Assembly: GCF_036199905.1 (NCBI RefSeq)
Contig: NZ_CP108109.1
Location: 6,013,501 to 6,077,500, forward strand
Direction: 5' to 3'
DNA: 64,000 nucleotides
DNA from: Streptomyces sp. NBC_00223
GTDB taxonomy: Bacteria > Actinomycetota > Actinomycetes > Streptomycetales > Streptomycetaceae
The position numbers and the translations under genes were made by a program. The notes below the pieces were generated by a model. The model was not told the DNA's origin. It worked only from the letters and a program-made list of their open reading frames with translations, and made no database searches. How positions within the stretch are numbered: the first letter of the stretch is position 1; each line of letters begins with the position of its first letter. Of this stretch, positions 41,311-48,750 are shown in pieces.

Positions 41311-41370
41311 GGGGCTGCTCCTGACCGGGTGGGGGACCGTGTGCAGGGTGGGGCTGGGGTGATGCGTCGT

Positions 41371-41382
41371 GAGAGCGCTCTC
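41371..41382. promoter_or_regulatory. Third LacI-type palindrome
   Basis: An identical copy of GAGAGCGCTCTC, 61 bp upstream of the small frame's ATG. Confidence 0.6.
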
Positions 41383-41541
41383 TCGGTCAGGGAGTTGTTT
41401 ATCCCCCTCGCGGGGTGGCGTCAAGAAGCCGGGAAAAAGTCCGAGGTGGGGAGGGGTGTGCGCAGTAAGCCCTTACATCGGTCCGTGACGTAAGGCCCTT
41501 CGCACGGGGTGCCGCAGAGTCCGGCGCGGCAAACGGCGTGG

Positions 41542-43521
41542 CTACCTCACCGGTTCCGGATCTGCCTCGACCGGCCCGGCCTGCGGGGGAGGGCTGTCGC
41601 CGCGGCTGTTCTGCAGGGCGTGGAGCTCACCCAGGAGACTGCCCGGTGTGGTGAGGAGTTCGCCGAATCCGCCGTGTTCGCGGACGCGTCCGTGCTCAAG
41701 AACGATGACGCGGTCGACGTCACAGATGTTGGCCAGACGATGGGTGATCAGAACAACGGTACGGCCGGCGGCCAGGGCCCGCAGACGGCTGAACAGCAGG
41801 TGCTCACCGCGCGCGTCCAGGGCCGAGGTCGGCTCGTCCATCAGCAGCAGAGCCGTGTCGCGCAGGAAGGCGCGGGCCAGTGCCAAGCGCTGCCACTGGC
41901 CGGCGGACAGATCGTGGCCGCCCCAGAAGGAGCGGGCCAGTGAGGTGTCCAGGCCGTGCGGCAGGCCGGCGATGACCGCGTCGGCGCCCGATTGGGCGGC
42001 GGCCGCGTGGATCGCCTCGTCGCCGCCGTGGTGCCGGCCCAGGGTGATGGAGTCGCGCACGGTCAGCGGCCAGTCGTAGGTGTTCTGAGCGACGACGGTG
42101 ACGTGGCGCCACAGCCCTTCGGGGTCGAGGTCGGCGACGGAGACCGGGCCGGACGGGCCGTGCCAGGTCACGGTTCCCGACGCGGGCAGCAGCAGACCGG
42201 CGATGATTTTGGACAGGGTGGTCTTGCCGGATCCGTTCTCTCCGACCAGGGCGATGACCTCGCCCCGGTTCAACGTCAAGGTGACGTGGTCCAGGGCGGG
42301 CGAGGCGGCCTGCGGGTAGGTGAAGGTGACGCTGTCGAGGTGGACGGAGGTCCAGTCCTCGGGAAGCGGCAGAAAGCCCCGGACGGCGCTGGGGGCGGGT
42401 TCCCTGGTGGTGAAGGTGGCCCAGTCGGCGACGTACAGGCCGTGTTCGAACAGGGTCCCGGCGGCGGTGACGGTGTCGGCCAGGGCGGCGCCGGCGGTGC
42501 GGATGACCACGGCGACGCCCGCGGCGGTGCCGGGGGCCAGGGAGCCGCGGGCGGTGAGGTAGACCAGGGTGGCGTAGACGGCGGTGGTGCCGATGCCGGC
42601 GGCGGCCTGGCCGGTGAGGTGGACGCGGGCGGTGGCCCGGCCGACCCGGGCGGCCTCCTGCTCCAGTTTGTCGGTGGCGGCGCGGTAACGGGCCATCAGG
42701 AACGCCGACATGCTGTGCACCCGGACCTCGGCGGCGGCGTCCCGGTAGGTCAGCTCGGTCATCAGCCCGGCACGCCAGCGGCGGGCGGCGGCGGTCTTAC
42801 GGGCACTGCGATGCGCGACCCGGGCGGCGATGAGACCGGCGGCGCCGTTGGGCACCACGGCGAGCAGCAGCAGCGGAACCAGGACCCAGCTGAGCGTGGC
42901 CAGCACCAGGGCCGCCGCGGTCAGCCGCAGCGTGGCGGCCGCGGTGTCCAGGGCGGCCTGGACGAGCTGGTGTCCGCGCCGGGCACCGTCCTCGGCGGCG
43001 GTCTTGGCGTTCTCCCAGGCCGGATCCTCGTAGGCGATCAACTCGCTGCGGGTGATGGTCTCCAGCAGTACCTGGGCGGCGTGGTTGTCGACCCGGGGCC
43101 CCAGCCGGGCGGTCAGCGCGGTGATGACGGCCTGGAGCACGGAGCGTACGCATCCTGCCGCCAGCAGGGTGATCAGTGCCGGAGCCGCGCGCCCGATGGC
43201 GGCGTGCCAGTGGCCGTCGGCGGACAGCAGCGGGGTCAGCGCGTCGGCGGTGGCCAGCAGCCCCAGACCGGTGGCGGCCGCGGAGGCCAGTTCCGCGCAG
43301 GTCACACCCACCAGAGCCCGCCGATCGACCCGCCAGGCGAGGCGGAAGGTCAGGGCGAGGTCGGCGGGGGCGCGGGCGGCGATGGAACGCAGGGACGCGC
43401 CGGCCAGGGTGCGGGTGTGCGGATCGGCGACGGCCGGGTCGGGGACGAGGATGTCGGTGGCCGCGATCTCGGCGGCGGGTTCGGCGGCCGCGTCGGCGGG
43501 GCGCGGCTTGGAGAATCGCAT
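41542..43521 (-). CDS. Lasso peptide ABC exporter (D protein)
   Basis: A 659-residue fused membrane/ATPase exporter, last gene of the lasso cluster. After ~65 N-terminal residues rich in Ala and Pro come a membrane domain (~75-365) and an ATPase domain with Walker A GENGSGKTT, a Q-loop in VTVVAQNTYDWPLT, signature LSAGQWQRL, Walker B LLLMDEPTSALD and H-loop LITHRLANI. It presumably exports the mature peptide and gives self-protection, as D proteins do. The start is uncertain: the ATG at 43521 has GGAGG only two bases upstream, and a TTG at 43530 is the alternative. Confidence 0.9.
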   Translation of the reverse strand: MRFSKPRPADAAAEPAAEIAATDILVPDPAVADPHTRTLAGASLRSIAARAPADLALTFRLAWRVDRRALVGVTCAELASAAATGLGLLATADALTPLLSADGHWHAAIGRAAPALITLLAAGCVRSVLQAVITALTARLGPRVDNHAAQVLLETITRSELIAYEDPAWENAKTAAEDGARRGHQLVQAALDTAAATLRLTAAALVLATLSWVLVPLLLLAVVPNGAAGLIAARVAHRSARKTAAARRWRAGLMTELTYRDAAAEVRVHSMSAFLMARYRAATDKLEQEAARVGRATARVHLTGQAAAGIGTTAVYATLVYLTARGSLAPGTAAGVAVVIRTAGAALADTVTAAGTLFEHGLYVADWATFTTREPAPSAVRGFLPLPEDWTSVHLDSVTFTYPQAASPALDHVTLTLNRGEVIALVGENGSGKTTLSKIIAGLLLPASGTVTWHGPSGPVSVADLDPEGLWRHVTVVAQNTYDWPLTVRDSITLGRHHGGDEAIHAAAAQSGADAVIAGLPHGLDTSLARSFWGGHDLSAGQWQRLALARAFLRDTALLLMDEPTSALDARGEHLLFSRLRALAAGRTVVLITHRLANICDVDRVIVLEHGRVREHGGFGELLTTPGSLLGELHALQNSRGDSPPPQAGPVEADPEPVR

Positions 43522-43595
43522 GTCCTCCAAGTGGGGGGTAGCGCGAGGTGGCGGATCAACCCATTAACGGGCCGCAGCCGCAGCCGCAGCCGCTG

Positions 43596-44330
43596 TCAGA
43601 CGGTCAGCACGGGGTGCAGGGCGCGGTCGCGCTCGGCCGGTTCGCCGACGGGCTGTCCGTCGACGGCGATCCAGGCGTGGCATTCATGGGGGTCGAAGCG
43701 CACGCCGAGGTTCCAGGTGACGGGGAGCCGGTGGGCCCAGCAGAGCAGGGCGGCGGCCAGGCTGGTCTCCAGGCAGGCCGCGCGTCCGGGGTACCAGGCG
43801 CAGGCCCGGCGAACAGCCGTGAGGGCGGCCGACGCCTGTCCGGTATCGACCGTGCGGTGGCCTCCGGCCCGGTGTCGGAGGCCATGGGCGAGGCGGACCA
43901 CGGTGGAGGTCGGCAGTATGTGCAGCATCGCCGCCGCTGCCCACAGCGCGGCCGGGGCTCCTCGCTCGGGGGCGGTGGATGCGACCTCGCTGCACTCCGT
44001 GCGGCCGGACGCGGGCACGGGCTGGGCGGGAATGCGGGGGGTTCGGGGCACCTTCGCCCCGGCCGGCGCGGCCGAGAGCACGCCCATGGCGAGCAGTTGC
44101 TCGGCGAGGTCCGCCAGGTCCGCGCCGACCTTCATCGCGGGCACACCGGCCAGTGGACCAGGTGCGGTTGAGATTGCGGCCGGATCGTCGCTGTCCGGGT
44201 CGGTCAGGAGTTCCCACAGGGCGGCGGCAGTGGGGTTGAGCCAGTACCAGCGGCCGGTTCCCAGGTTCAGGATCGCGCCCCCGCGCTCGCCCGTGTGCCA
44301 GTGGACGCCGTCGTTCACCCGCCAGCGCAT
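43596..44330 (-). CDS. Lasso peptide B protein, PqqD-like recognition domain fused to leader peptidase
   Basis: A 244-residue protein combining two functions. Residues ~1-90 are a PqqD-like RiPP recognition element (ILNLGTGRWYWLNPTAAALWELL), which binds the precursor leader. Residues ~115-244 are the transglutaminase-like cysteine protease that removes the leader, with Cys186 (RAACLETSLA), His218 (ECHAW) and Asp224 (AVDG) as the likely triad. A perfect AGGAGG precedes the ATG, which lies inside the end of the cyclase gene (16-base overlap). Many actinobacterial clusters have these as two separate genes, B1 and B2. Confidence 0.92.
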   Translation of the reverse strand: MRWRVNDGVHWHTGERGGAILNLGTGRWYWLNPTAAALWELLTDPDSDDPAAISTAPGPLAGVPAMKVGADLADLAEQLLAMGVLSAAPAGAKVPRTPRIPAQPVPASGRTECSEVASTAPERGAPAALWAAAAMLHILPTSTVVRLAHGLRHRAGGHRTVDTGQASAALTAVRRACAWYPGRAACLETSLAAALLCWAHRLPVTWNLGVRFDPHECHAWIAVDGQPVGEPAERDRALHPVLTV

Positions 44331-46126
44331 GCCGCCTCCTGCGGGTTCGGGTCGGTCGTCCACCAGGTGGCGCGGTCTCGGAGCACGGTGGTCAGCCAGG
44401 TCTCGGCGCAGATGAGCAGGCGCAGGTCGGACAGCGGTCCGGCGCCGACGACGGCCCGGTCCAGGCCGGCGCGGGCCGCGGTTCTGTCGAGGAGTCCGGC
44501 GGCGGCGAGCCGGGAGGTGCCGATGATTTCGCGCAGCCAGGCGTGGCGGCGTTGGACACCGGCGTGTCCGGTGCCGTCGAAGGCTCCGCTGGAGGTGCGC
44601 TCCAGCAGCAGCGCGGGCACGGTCGGTGCGAGGCCGTTGAGCAGCGGTTTGTAGGAATGCCCCGGCAGCCGCTCCAGCGGGTCGGAGGCGACGCAGGCGC
44701 GGATGACGGCGTTGTCGAGGTACGGCAGGTGCAGGGCATGGACACCGTCGTCGGCGGCGATCCGCAGCAGGTCGCCGTGCTGGGCGCCAGAGGCCCAGAT
44801 GCCCTGCCACTGGTGGACCAGGCCCGGTTCCAGGTCGGCCGGTGCCCAGGAGGCGCTGTCGGATACGAGTGCGGCGAGCGCGTCACGGCCGGGCCGGGTG
44901 AGCCAGCCGGTGGCCGGCCGGGTCGCGCACCAGGTCAGCGGGTTCGCCGACGGGGCCAGGGGATCGGGCCCGCGCAGTCGGCTGGCCAGGCAGGCCAGCG
45001 CACCGGGATAGGAGGTGCGGGCCAGAGCGGCGGTGCGGAGCCAGGTCTGCTGGACCGAACGCAGGCCGACCCGCGACCAGGTGGCCCCGCCGACGGCGGC
45101 GTCGCGCAGTCGGCGTTGCCGCAGCAGGTCGGCGAGCAGGGCCGGGTCCCCGGTCAGTACGGCGTCCCCTCCTTCCCCGCACAGGTGCATGTCGGATCCG
45201 CAGTCCGCGACGGCGGCGTGCATGGTGCGAAGGAGGCCCAGGACACCCAGGGCCAGGACGGGGGCGTCGGTGACCGGGACCGCCGCCGGGTCCGACAAGC
45301 GCGCGTAGTCCGTGGTGCCCGCGTCACCGGTGACGATCCGGTGGTCCATGCCGGGAAAGGCGGTGGCGACGGCCCGCGCGTAGTCCAGGTCGGCGTTCAC
45401 CGAGCGGTCGTCGGTGTAGGTGAAGGCGGTGATCTCTGTCCGCTGCGAGGCCAGACAGGCCAGGGTGGAGCTGTCCTTGCCGCCGCTCAGGTCGGCCGAC
45501 GGTTGCCGGGAAGCGGCCATTCGCAGATCCACCGCCTCGGTCAGTGCCGCGGCCACCGCCTCCCGGGCCTCCGGATCAATGGGCGGTCGCAGGTCTTCGT
45601 AGGCCACAGTGCGCGGTCCGGCGACGTCCACGACGAGCTCGCTGCCCGGCGGAACCCGGTGCACACCGGGGAAATAGCTGTGCGACCCGAAGGCGTCGAC
45701 GCCGCTCAAGGCGATGCCCGCGACCACGCGTACCAGGTCCGGCTCGGCGCCGGTCAGCGCGGCCAGTGGGGCCGCCGCCGTGGCCCAGACGAGAGTTCCG
45801 TCGCCCGGGCACGTGTAGAACACCGGCCACAGTCCCGCCAGATCGCCGCGCACCCGCAGGCCCCGGCCGTTCTGCACGACGGTCAGATGCGACCCGGCCC
45901 AGCGGCTGCCCGCCGCGGTGGCGGGCGTCAGCGCGTCGTCGTCGGCTCCGCAGCTGCCCGCCACCGTCACGCTCCCGTCCGGGCCAACGGCGGTGCGTAC
46001 TTCGGCCGGCGCCAGGGCCACTGTCCATATCGGCCACCGACACCCCGTCACCTGTCTTCCACCGAGCGGATACCGCGCACCCGACCCGACCCCGTCGGGG
46101 TGCCACATTCCGGAGGCCATCCGCAT
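44315..46126 (-). CDS. Lasso cyclase (asparagine synthetase-like C protein)
   Basis: Activates the ring-forming Asp/Glu side chain with ATP and joins it to the core N-terminus. The 603-residue protein has an N-terminal glutaminase-like domain lacking the Cys2 nucleophile (it starts MRMASG), as expected for lasso cyclases that do not use glutamine. The ATP-pyrophosphatase domain carries SGGKDS at 214-219. The GEGGDAVLTGD and LPYLDNAVI segments are also conserved in the family. I chose the ATG at 46126, eight bases after AAGGGA. It lies 82 bp after the precursor gene, with a hairpin between. Confidence 0.94.
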   Translation of the reverse strand: MRMASGMWHPDGVGSGARYPLGGRQVTGCRWPIWTVALAPAEVRTAVGPDGSVTVAGSCGADDDALTPATAAGSRWAGSHLTVVQNGRGLRVRGDLAGLWPVFYTCPGDGTLVWATAAAPLAALTGAEPDLVRVVAGIALSGVDAFGSHSYFPGVHRVPPGSELVVDVAGPRTVAYEDLRPPIDPEAREAVAAALTEAVDLRMAASRQPSADLSGGKDSSTLACLASQRTEITAFTYTDDRSVNADLDYARAVATAFPGMDHRIVTGDAGTTDYARLSDPAAVPVTDAPVLALGVLGLLRTMHAAVADCGSDMHLCGEGGDAVLTGDPALLADLLRQRRLRDAAVGGATWSRVGLRSVQQTWLRTAALARTSYPGALACLASRLRGPDPLAPSANPLTWCATRPATGWLTRPGRDALAALVSDSASWAPADLEPGLVHQWQGIWASGAQHGDLLRIAADDGVHALHLPYLDNAVIRACVASDPLERLPGHSYKPLLNGLAPTVPALLLERTSSGAFDGTGHAGVQRRHAWLREIIGTSRLAAAGLLDRTAARAGLDRAVVGAGPLSDLRLLICAETWLTTVLRDRATWWTTDPNPQEAACAGG

Positions 46127-46161
46127 GGTCGTTCCCTTCCTCGCCCGATGACGCGGTGGTA

Positions 46162-46197
46162 CCGGGTGCGCGGACATGTTCCGGCCCGCGCGCCCGG
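46162..46197 (-). promoter_or_regulatory. Hairpin between lasso precursor and cyclase genes
   Basis: Twelve-bp stem (46162-46173 with 46186-46197, one G-U pair) and 12-base loop. Such elements often act as partial terminators that keep precursor mRNA above enzyme mRNA. Confidence 0.55.
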
Positions 46198-46208
46198 CAG
46201 CGGCGGTG

Positions 46209-46373
46209 CTACTTGTCGTAGTACTCGGTGCGGTCCTGGCGGTTGGCGCCGTTGCGGCCCAGGGTCACGGACACGACCTCGCCGCCGTCCACGACGACGG
46301 GCGCGGCGTAGGTGTACTGGGAGCTGTTGTCCTGGGCCGGTTCGGCCACGACGGTGTTGTCGGACTCCTGCAT
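46209..46373 (-). CDS. Lasso peptide precursor (A), 54 aa
   Basis: Leader of 38 residues plus a 16-residue core. The leader contains Y-A-A-P-V-V-V-D-G-G-E-V-V-S-V-T, matching the known YxxPxLxxxGxxxxxT leader pattern except Val at the Leu site; the Thr (residue 37) is at the essential -2 position. Cleavage after Leu38 gives GRNGANRQDRTEYYDK. Gly1 and Asp9 would close a nine-residue macrolactam ring, leaving the tail RTEYYDK with Tyr13/Tyr14 as possible steric plugs. The ATG has AGGAGG seven bases upstream. I do not recognise this core among known lasso peptides. Confidence 0.92.
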   Translation of the reverse strand: MQESDNTVVAEPAQDNSSQYTYAAPVVVDGGEVVSVTLGRNGANRQDRTEYYDK

Positions 46374-46437
46374 CACGAGACCTCCTGCTCGGTCCGGCCG
46401 GGGTGCCGGGGCTGAACCCAGGAAAGGCCCGTACATC

Positions 46438-46490
46438 GGTGCGAAGCGAGAGCGGTTGCCGGTGCGAACCGGTTCGCACCGCGATGCGAA
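46438..46490. promoter_or_regulatory. Operator-like array in the lasso divergent promoter region
   Basis: GGTGCGAA occurs at 46438-46445 and 46461-46468, with GATGCGAA at 46483-46490, spaced 23 and 22 bp. The middle copy is half of a perfect 20-bp palindrome, GGTGCGAACCGGTTCGCACC (46461-46480). The array sits in the 207-bp gap between precursor and divergent regulator. Confidence 0.65.
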
Positions 46491-46580
46491 TTGCCCGCAC
46501 TGCTCCCGCACCGGGTACCGCCGGCGCTAACGTCGAAACAAGAGTCACCCCGTGCGCCCGCTGCCACGTCGGAGCCGCAG

Positions 46581-47984
46581 ATGACCGAACCCGATCGCCG
46601 CAACGAGCGCCTGGCCACGTGGATCCACACCACTGGCCTGTCCCGCTCGCTTCTGGCCAAAGAGCTGCGCAAGACCGGCATGGAGATGGGTTACCGGGAC
46701 CTCGCTCCGGACGCCTCCCGCATCACCCGCTGGCTGTCCGGAGAGATCCCCCGGGCCCCGATGCCCGCGGTCCTGGCCGTGACCCTCAGCCGCCTGTGCC
46801 GTACCGAAAGACCGCTGACCGCAGCCGACCTCGGCCTCACCATCGCCGGGAGCGCACCACCGCCCCACGGTGGCGACGCCGTGGTGCGCGCCCTGCTCGA
46901 CACCACCGGGAGCGACCTGATGACCGAACCCGACGCCCCGGACCACCCAGGCGAACCCCTCTCCGGCGAAGCCCTGGTCGACCGCGTCCAGGGCTGGCTC
47001 CACCTCGGTACCGGGCCGCTGCCCGAGCCCGTCCGCACCCCGCACATCGACCACCACGACGTCGCGCGCATCCGCGCTGCCACCGACGTGTTCCGCACCT
47101 GGGACAACGCCCACGGCGGTCTGTCCCGCGACGCAGTCGTCGCCCAACTGCGCGCGACCACCCAACTGCTGCGCAACGCCCGCCCCCGCGACGCCGTCGG
47201 CCGCGACCTGTTCGCCGCCGTCGCCGACCTCGCCTCGGTCGCCGGCTGGATGACCTACGACATCGGCAGACATGTCCAGGCACAGGAGTACTTCCTGCTG
47301 GGCCTGGACGCCGCCCGGGAAGCCGGCGACCCGGCCGTCGCCGGACACCTGCTCAACTGCATGGCCCGCCAGGCCAGCCACCTGGGCCGCATCGACGACG
47401 CGCTCGAACTGGTCGAACTCGCCCAGTACGGCACCCGCCGCCTGCCGCCGGGACGCACCCGGGCCGTCCTGTGCGCCCTGGAGGCCCGCTGCCGTGCCAC
47501 CCTCGGAGATCTCGGCGGCTTCACCCGCGCCGTGGGCGCCTCTCATGACGCACTGGAGCAGGCCGGCCCGCACGACCCCGTCTTCGTCCAGTGGTTCGAC
47601 CACGCCGAGCACCAAGTCACCATCGGCGTCTGCCATCTCATCGCCGCGGGTCGGCGACCCGAGCACGCCGCGACCGCCGTCCACGCCATCCAAGAGGGCA
47701 CCGCCCTGCGCCCGGAAGGCCGCGTGCGCTCGCGGGCCTTCGACCAGATCGCCCTCGCCCGCGCCTACACCGCCAACAACGAACTCGACGGCGCCGACAC
47801 CGCGACGAGTGCCGCCCTGGATCTCATGGGCAATCTCGGATCCACCCGCGTCCCGGGACGCCTGGCCGAACTGGACACCGAACTCGCCGCGGCCGGACCC
47901 GCCACCGCGCCCACCCGGGAGAGGATCGCCGCGGCCTTGGCGCCCGCGAGTCAGACCACAACTGCCCTGCGCCGTTGCCGGTGA
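46581..47984 (+). CDS. TPR-type transcriptional regulator divergent from lasso cluster
   Basis: A 467-residue protein with an N-terminal ~85-residue XRE-like DNA-binding region (GLSRSLLAKEL, then DASRITRWLSGEIPRAPMPAVLAVTLSRL) followed by an alpha-helical TPR-like domain to the C-terminus. This layout matches NsdA-type Streptomyces regulators. The ATG at 46581 has GGAG seven bases upstream. Its divergent position and the palindromic array suggest it controls the lasso operon and itself; activator or repressor cannot be told. Confidence 0.8.
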   Translation: MTEPDRRNERLATWIHTTGLSRSLLAKELRKTGMEMGYRDLAPDASRITRWLSGEIPRAPMPAVLAVTLSRLCRTERPLTAADLGLTIAGSAPPPHGGDAVVRALLDTTGSDLMTEPDAPDHPGEPLSGEALVDRVQGWLHLGTGPLPEPVRTPHIDHHDVARIRAATDVFRTWDNAHGGLSRDAVVAQLRATTQLLRNARPRDAVGRDLFAAVADLASVAGWMTYDIGRHVQAQEYFLLGLDAAREAGDPAVAGHLLNCMARQASHLGRIDDALELVELAQYGTRRLPPGRTRAVLCALEARCRATLGDLGGFTRAVGASHDALEQAGPHDPVFVQWFDHAEHQVTIGVCHLIAAGRRPEHAATAVHAIQEGTALRPEGRVRSRAFDQIALARAYTANNELDGADTATSAALDLMGNLGSTRVPGRLAELDTELAAAGPATAPTRERIAAALAPASQTTTALRRCR

Positions 47985-47999
47985 GGCGCGGGGGCCCGA

Positions 48000-48599
48000 C
48001 TACGGCGAGGCCCGGAGTCCACGTCGGCTGGGGAGGCCGGTGCGGGCGGCGGCCACGCGGGTGAGCAGCGTGACTCCGGCCAGCGTGGCGGCGATCGCCG
48101 CGAAGATCACGATGTTGATCCAGAGCGGAACGAGTTGCAGATGAGTCCCGTCGCCCCACCGGCATTCGCGCGAGAGCGGCAACATGTGCTCGACAAGGCG
48201 TACTTCGCCCCGGGGCCCTTCGTCGCGCATGGGGTTTCCGGCGGCCTTGGCGCATGCCGCCCGGTCGCCCCCGGGGTCGAGGCCGATGAAGAACCCACCC
48301 ACGCAGGCGAGAAGGCCGGCGCTGAGACCGAGTGCCATGAGTTCGATGCCGCGGCCCGGCCCGCCCCGGAGCCGGGAGAAGAACGCGCGCCGCGTCAAAA
48401 CCAGATGGACGGCCTTGACGAGCAGCAGGCCGGCCGAGAACGGAAGGGCGACGAGGGCCGCTCCTAACAGGGCGCCCGCGGTGGTGAAGTCGGAGATCAA
48501 CGGGCGGCTTTCGTACGTCGGGGACCGCCGTGGCGGGCGGTGCGGGCGGATCGCTGCCAGTGTCTCCGCGCCGACCCGTAACGGCAAAGCGTCCGGCAA
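48000..48599 (-). CDS. Small membrane protein of unknown function
   Basis: A frame of up to 199 residues with three hydrophobic segments: ~42-62, ~88-106 and ~163-181. It contains Cys residues in the extracytoplasmic-looking loop (DRAACAKAA, RECRWGDG). No family is recognised. The start is uncertain: the TTG at 48599 lacks a clear ribosome site. It converges on the lasso regulator with only 15 bp between stops. Confidence 0.5.
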   Translation of the reverse strand: MPDALPLRVGAETLAAIRPHRPPRRSPTYESRPLISDFTTAGALLGAALVALPFSAGLLLVKAVHLVLTRRAFFSRLRGGPGRGIELMALGLSAGLLACVGGFFIGLDPGGDRAACAKAAGNPMRDEGPRGEVRLVEHMLPLSRECRWGDGTHLQLVPLWINIVIFAAIAATLAGVTLLTRVAAARTGLPSRRGLRASP

Positions 48600-48750
48600 A
48601 GCGTCCGGGAACCCGAGCGGGCTCCAACTCCGGTTACGCCGGGGCTCCGTGGGCGGTCGGCGGGGAAACGCCGAAAAAGGGCACGGAAAAGCCCCCGCGT
48701 GGCGGGCGCCCCGGGGGAGGGGAACGCCGGCCGCGCGGGGGCCCGGGGCG

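Noticed and set aside
46209..46373. Ring closure through Glu12 or Asp15 of the lasso core
   Set aside because: Known lasso rings use position 7, 8 or 9; Asp9 fits, while 12 or 15 would be outside any known ring size.
46209..46511. Longer lasso precursor from an upstream in-frame start
   Set aside because: The AGGAGG site is correctly placed for the ATG at 46373, and the extra residues overlap the operator array and do not resemble a lasso leader.
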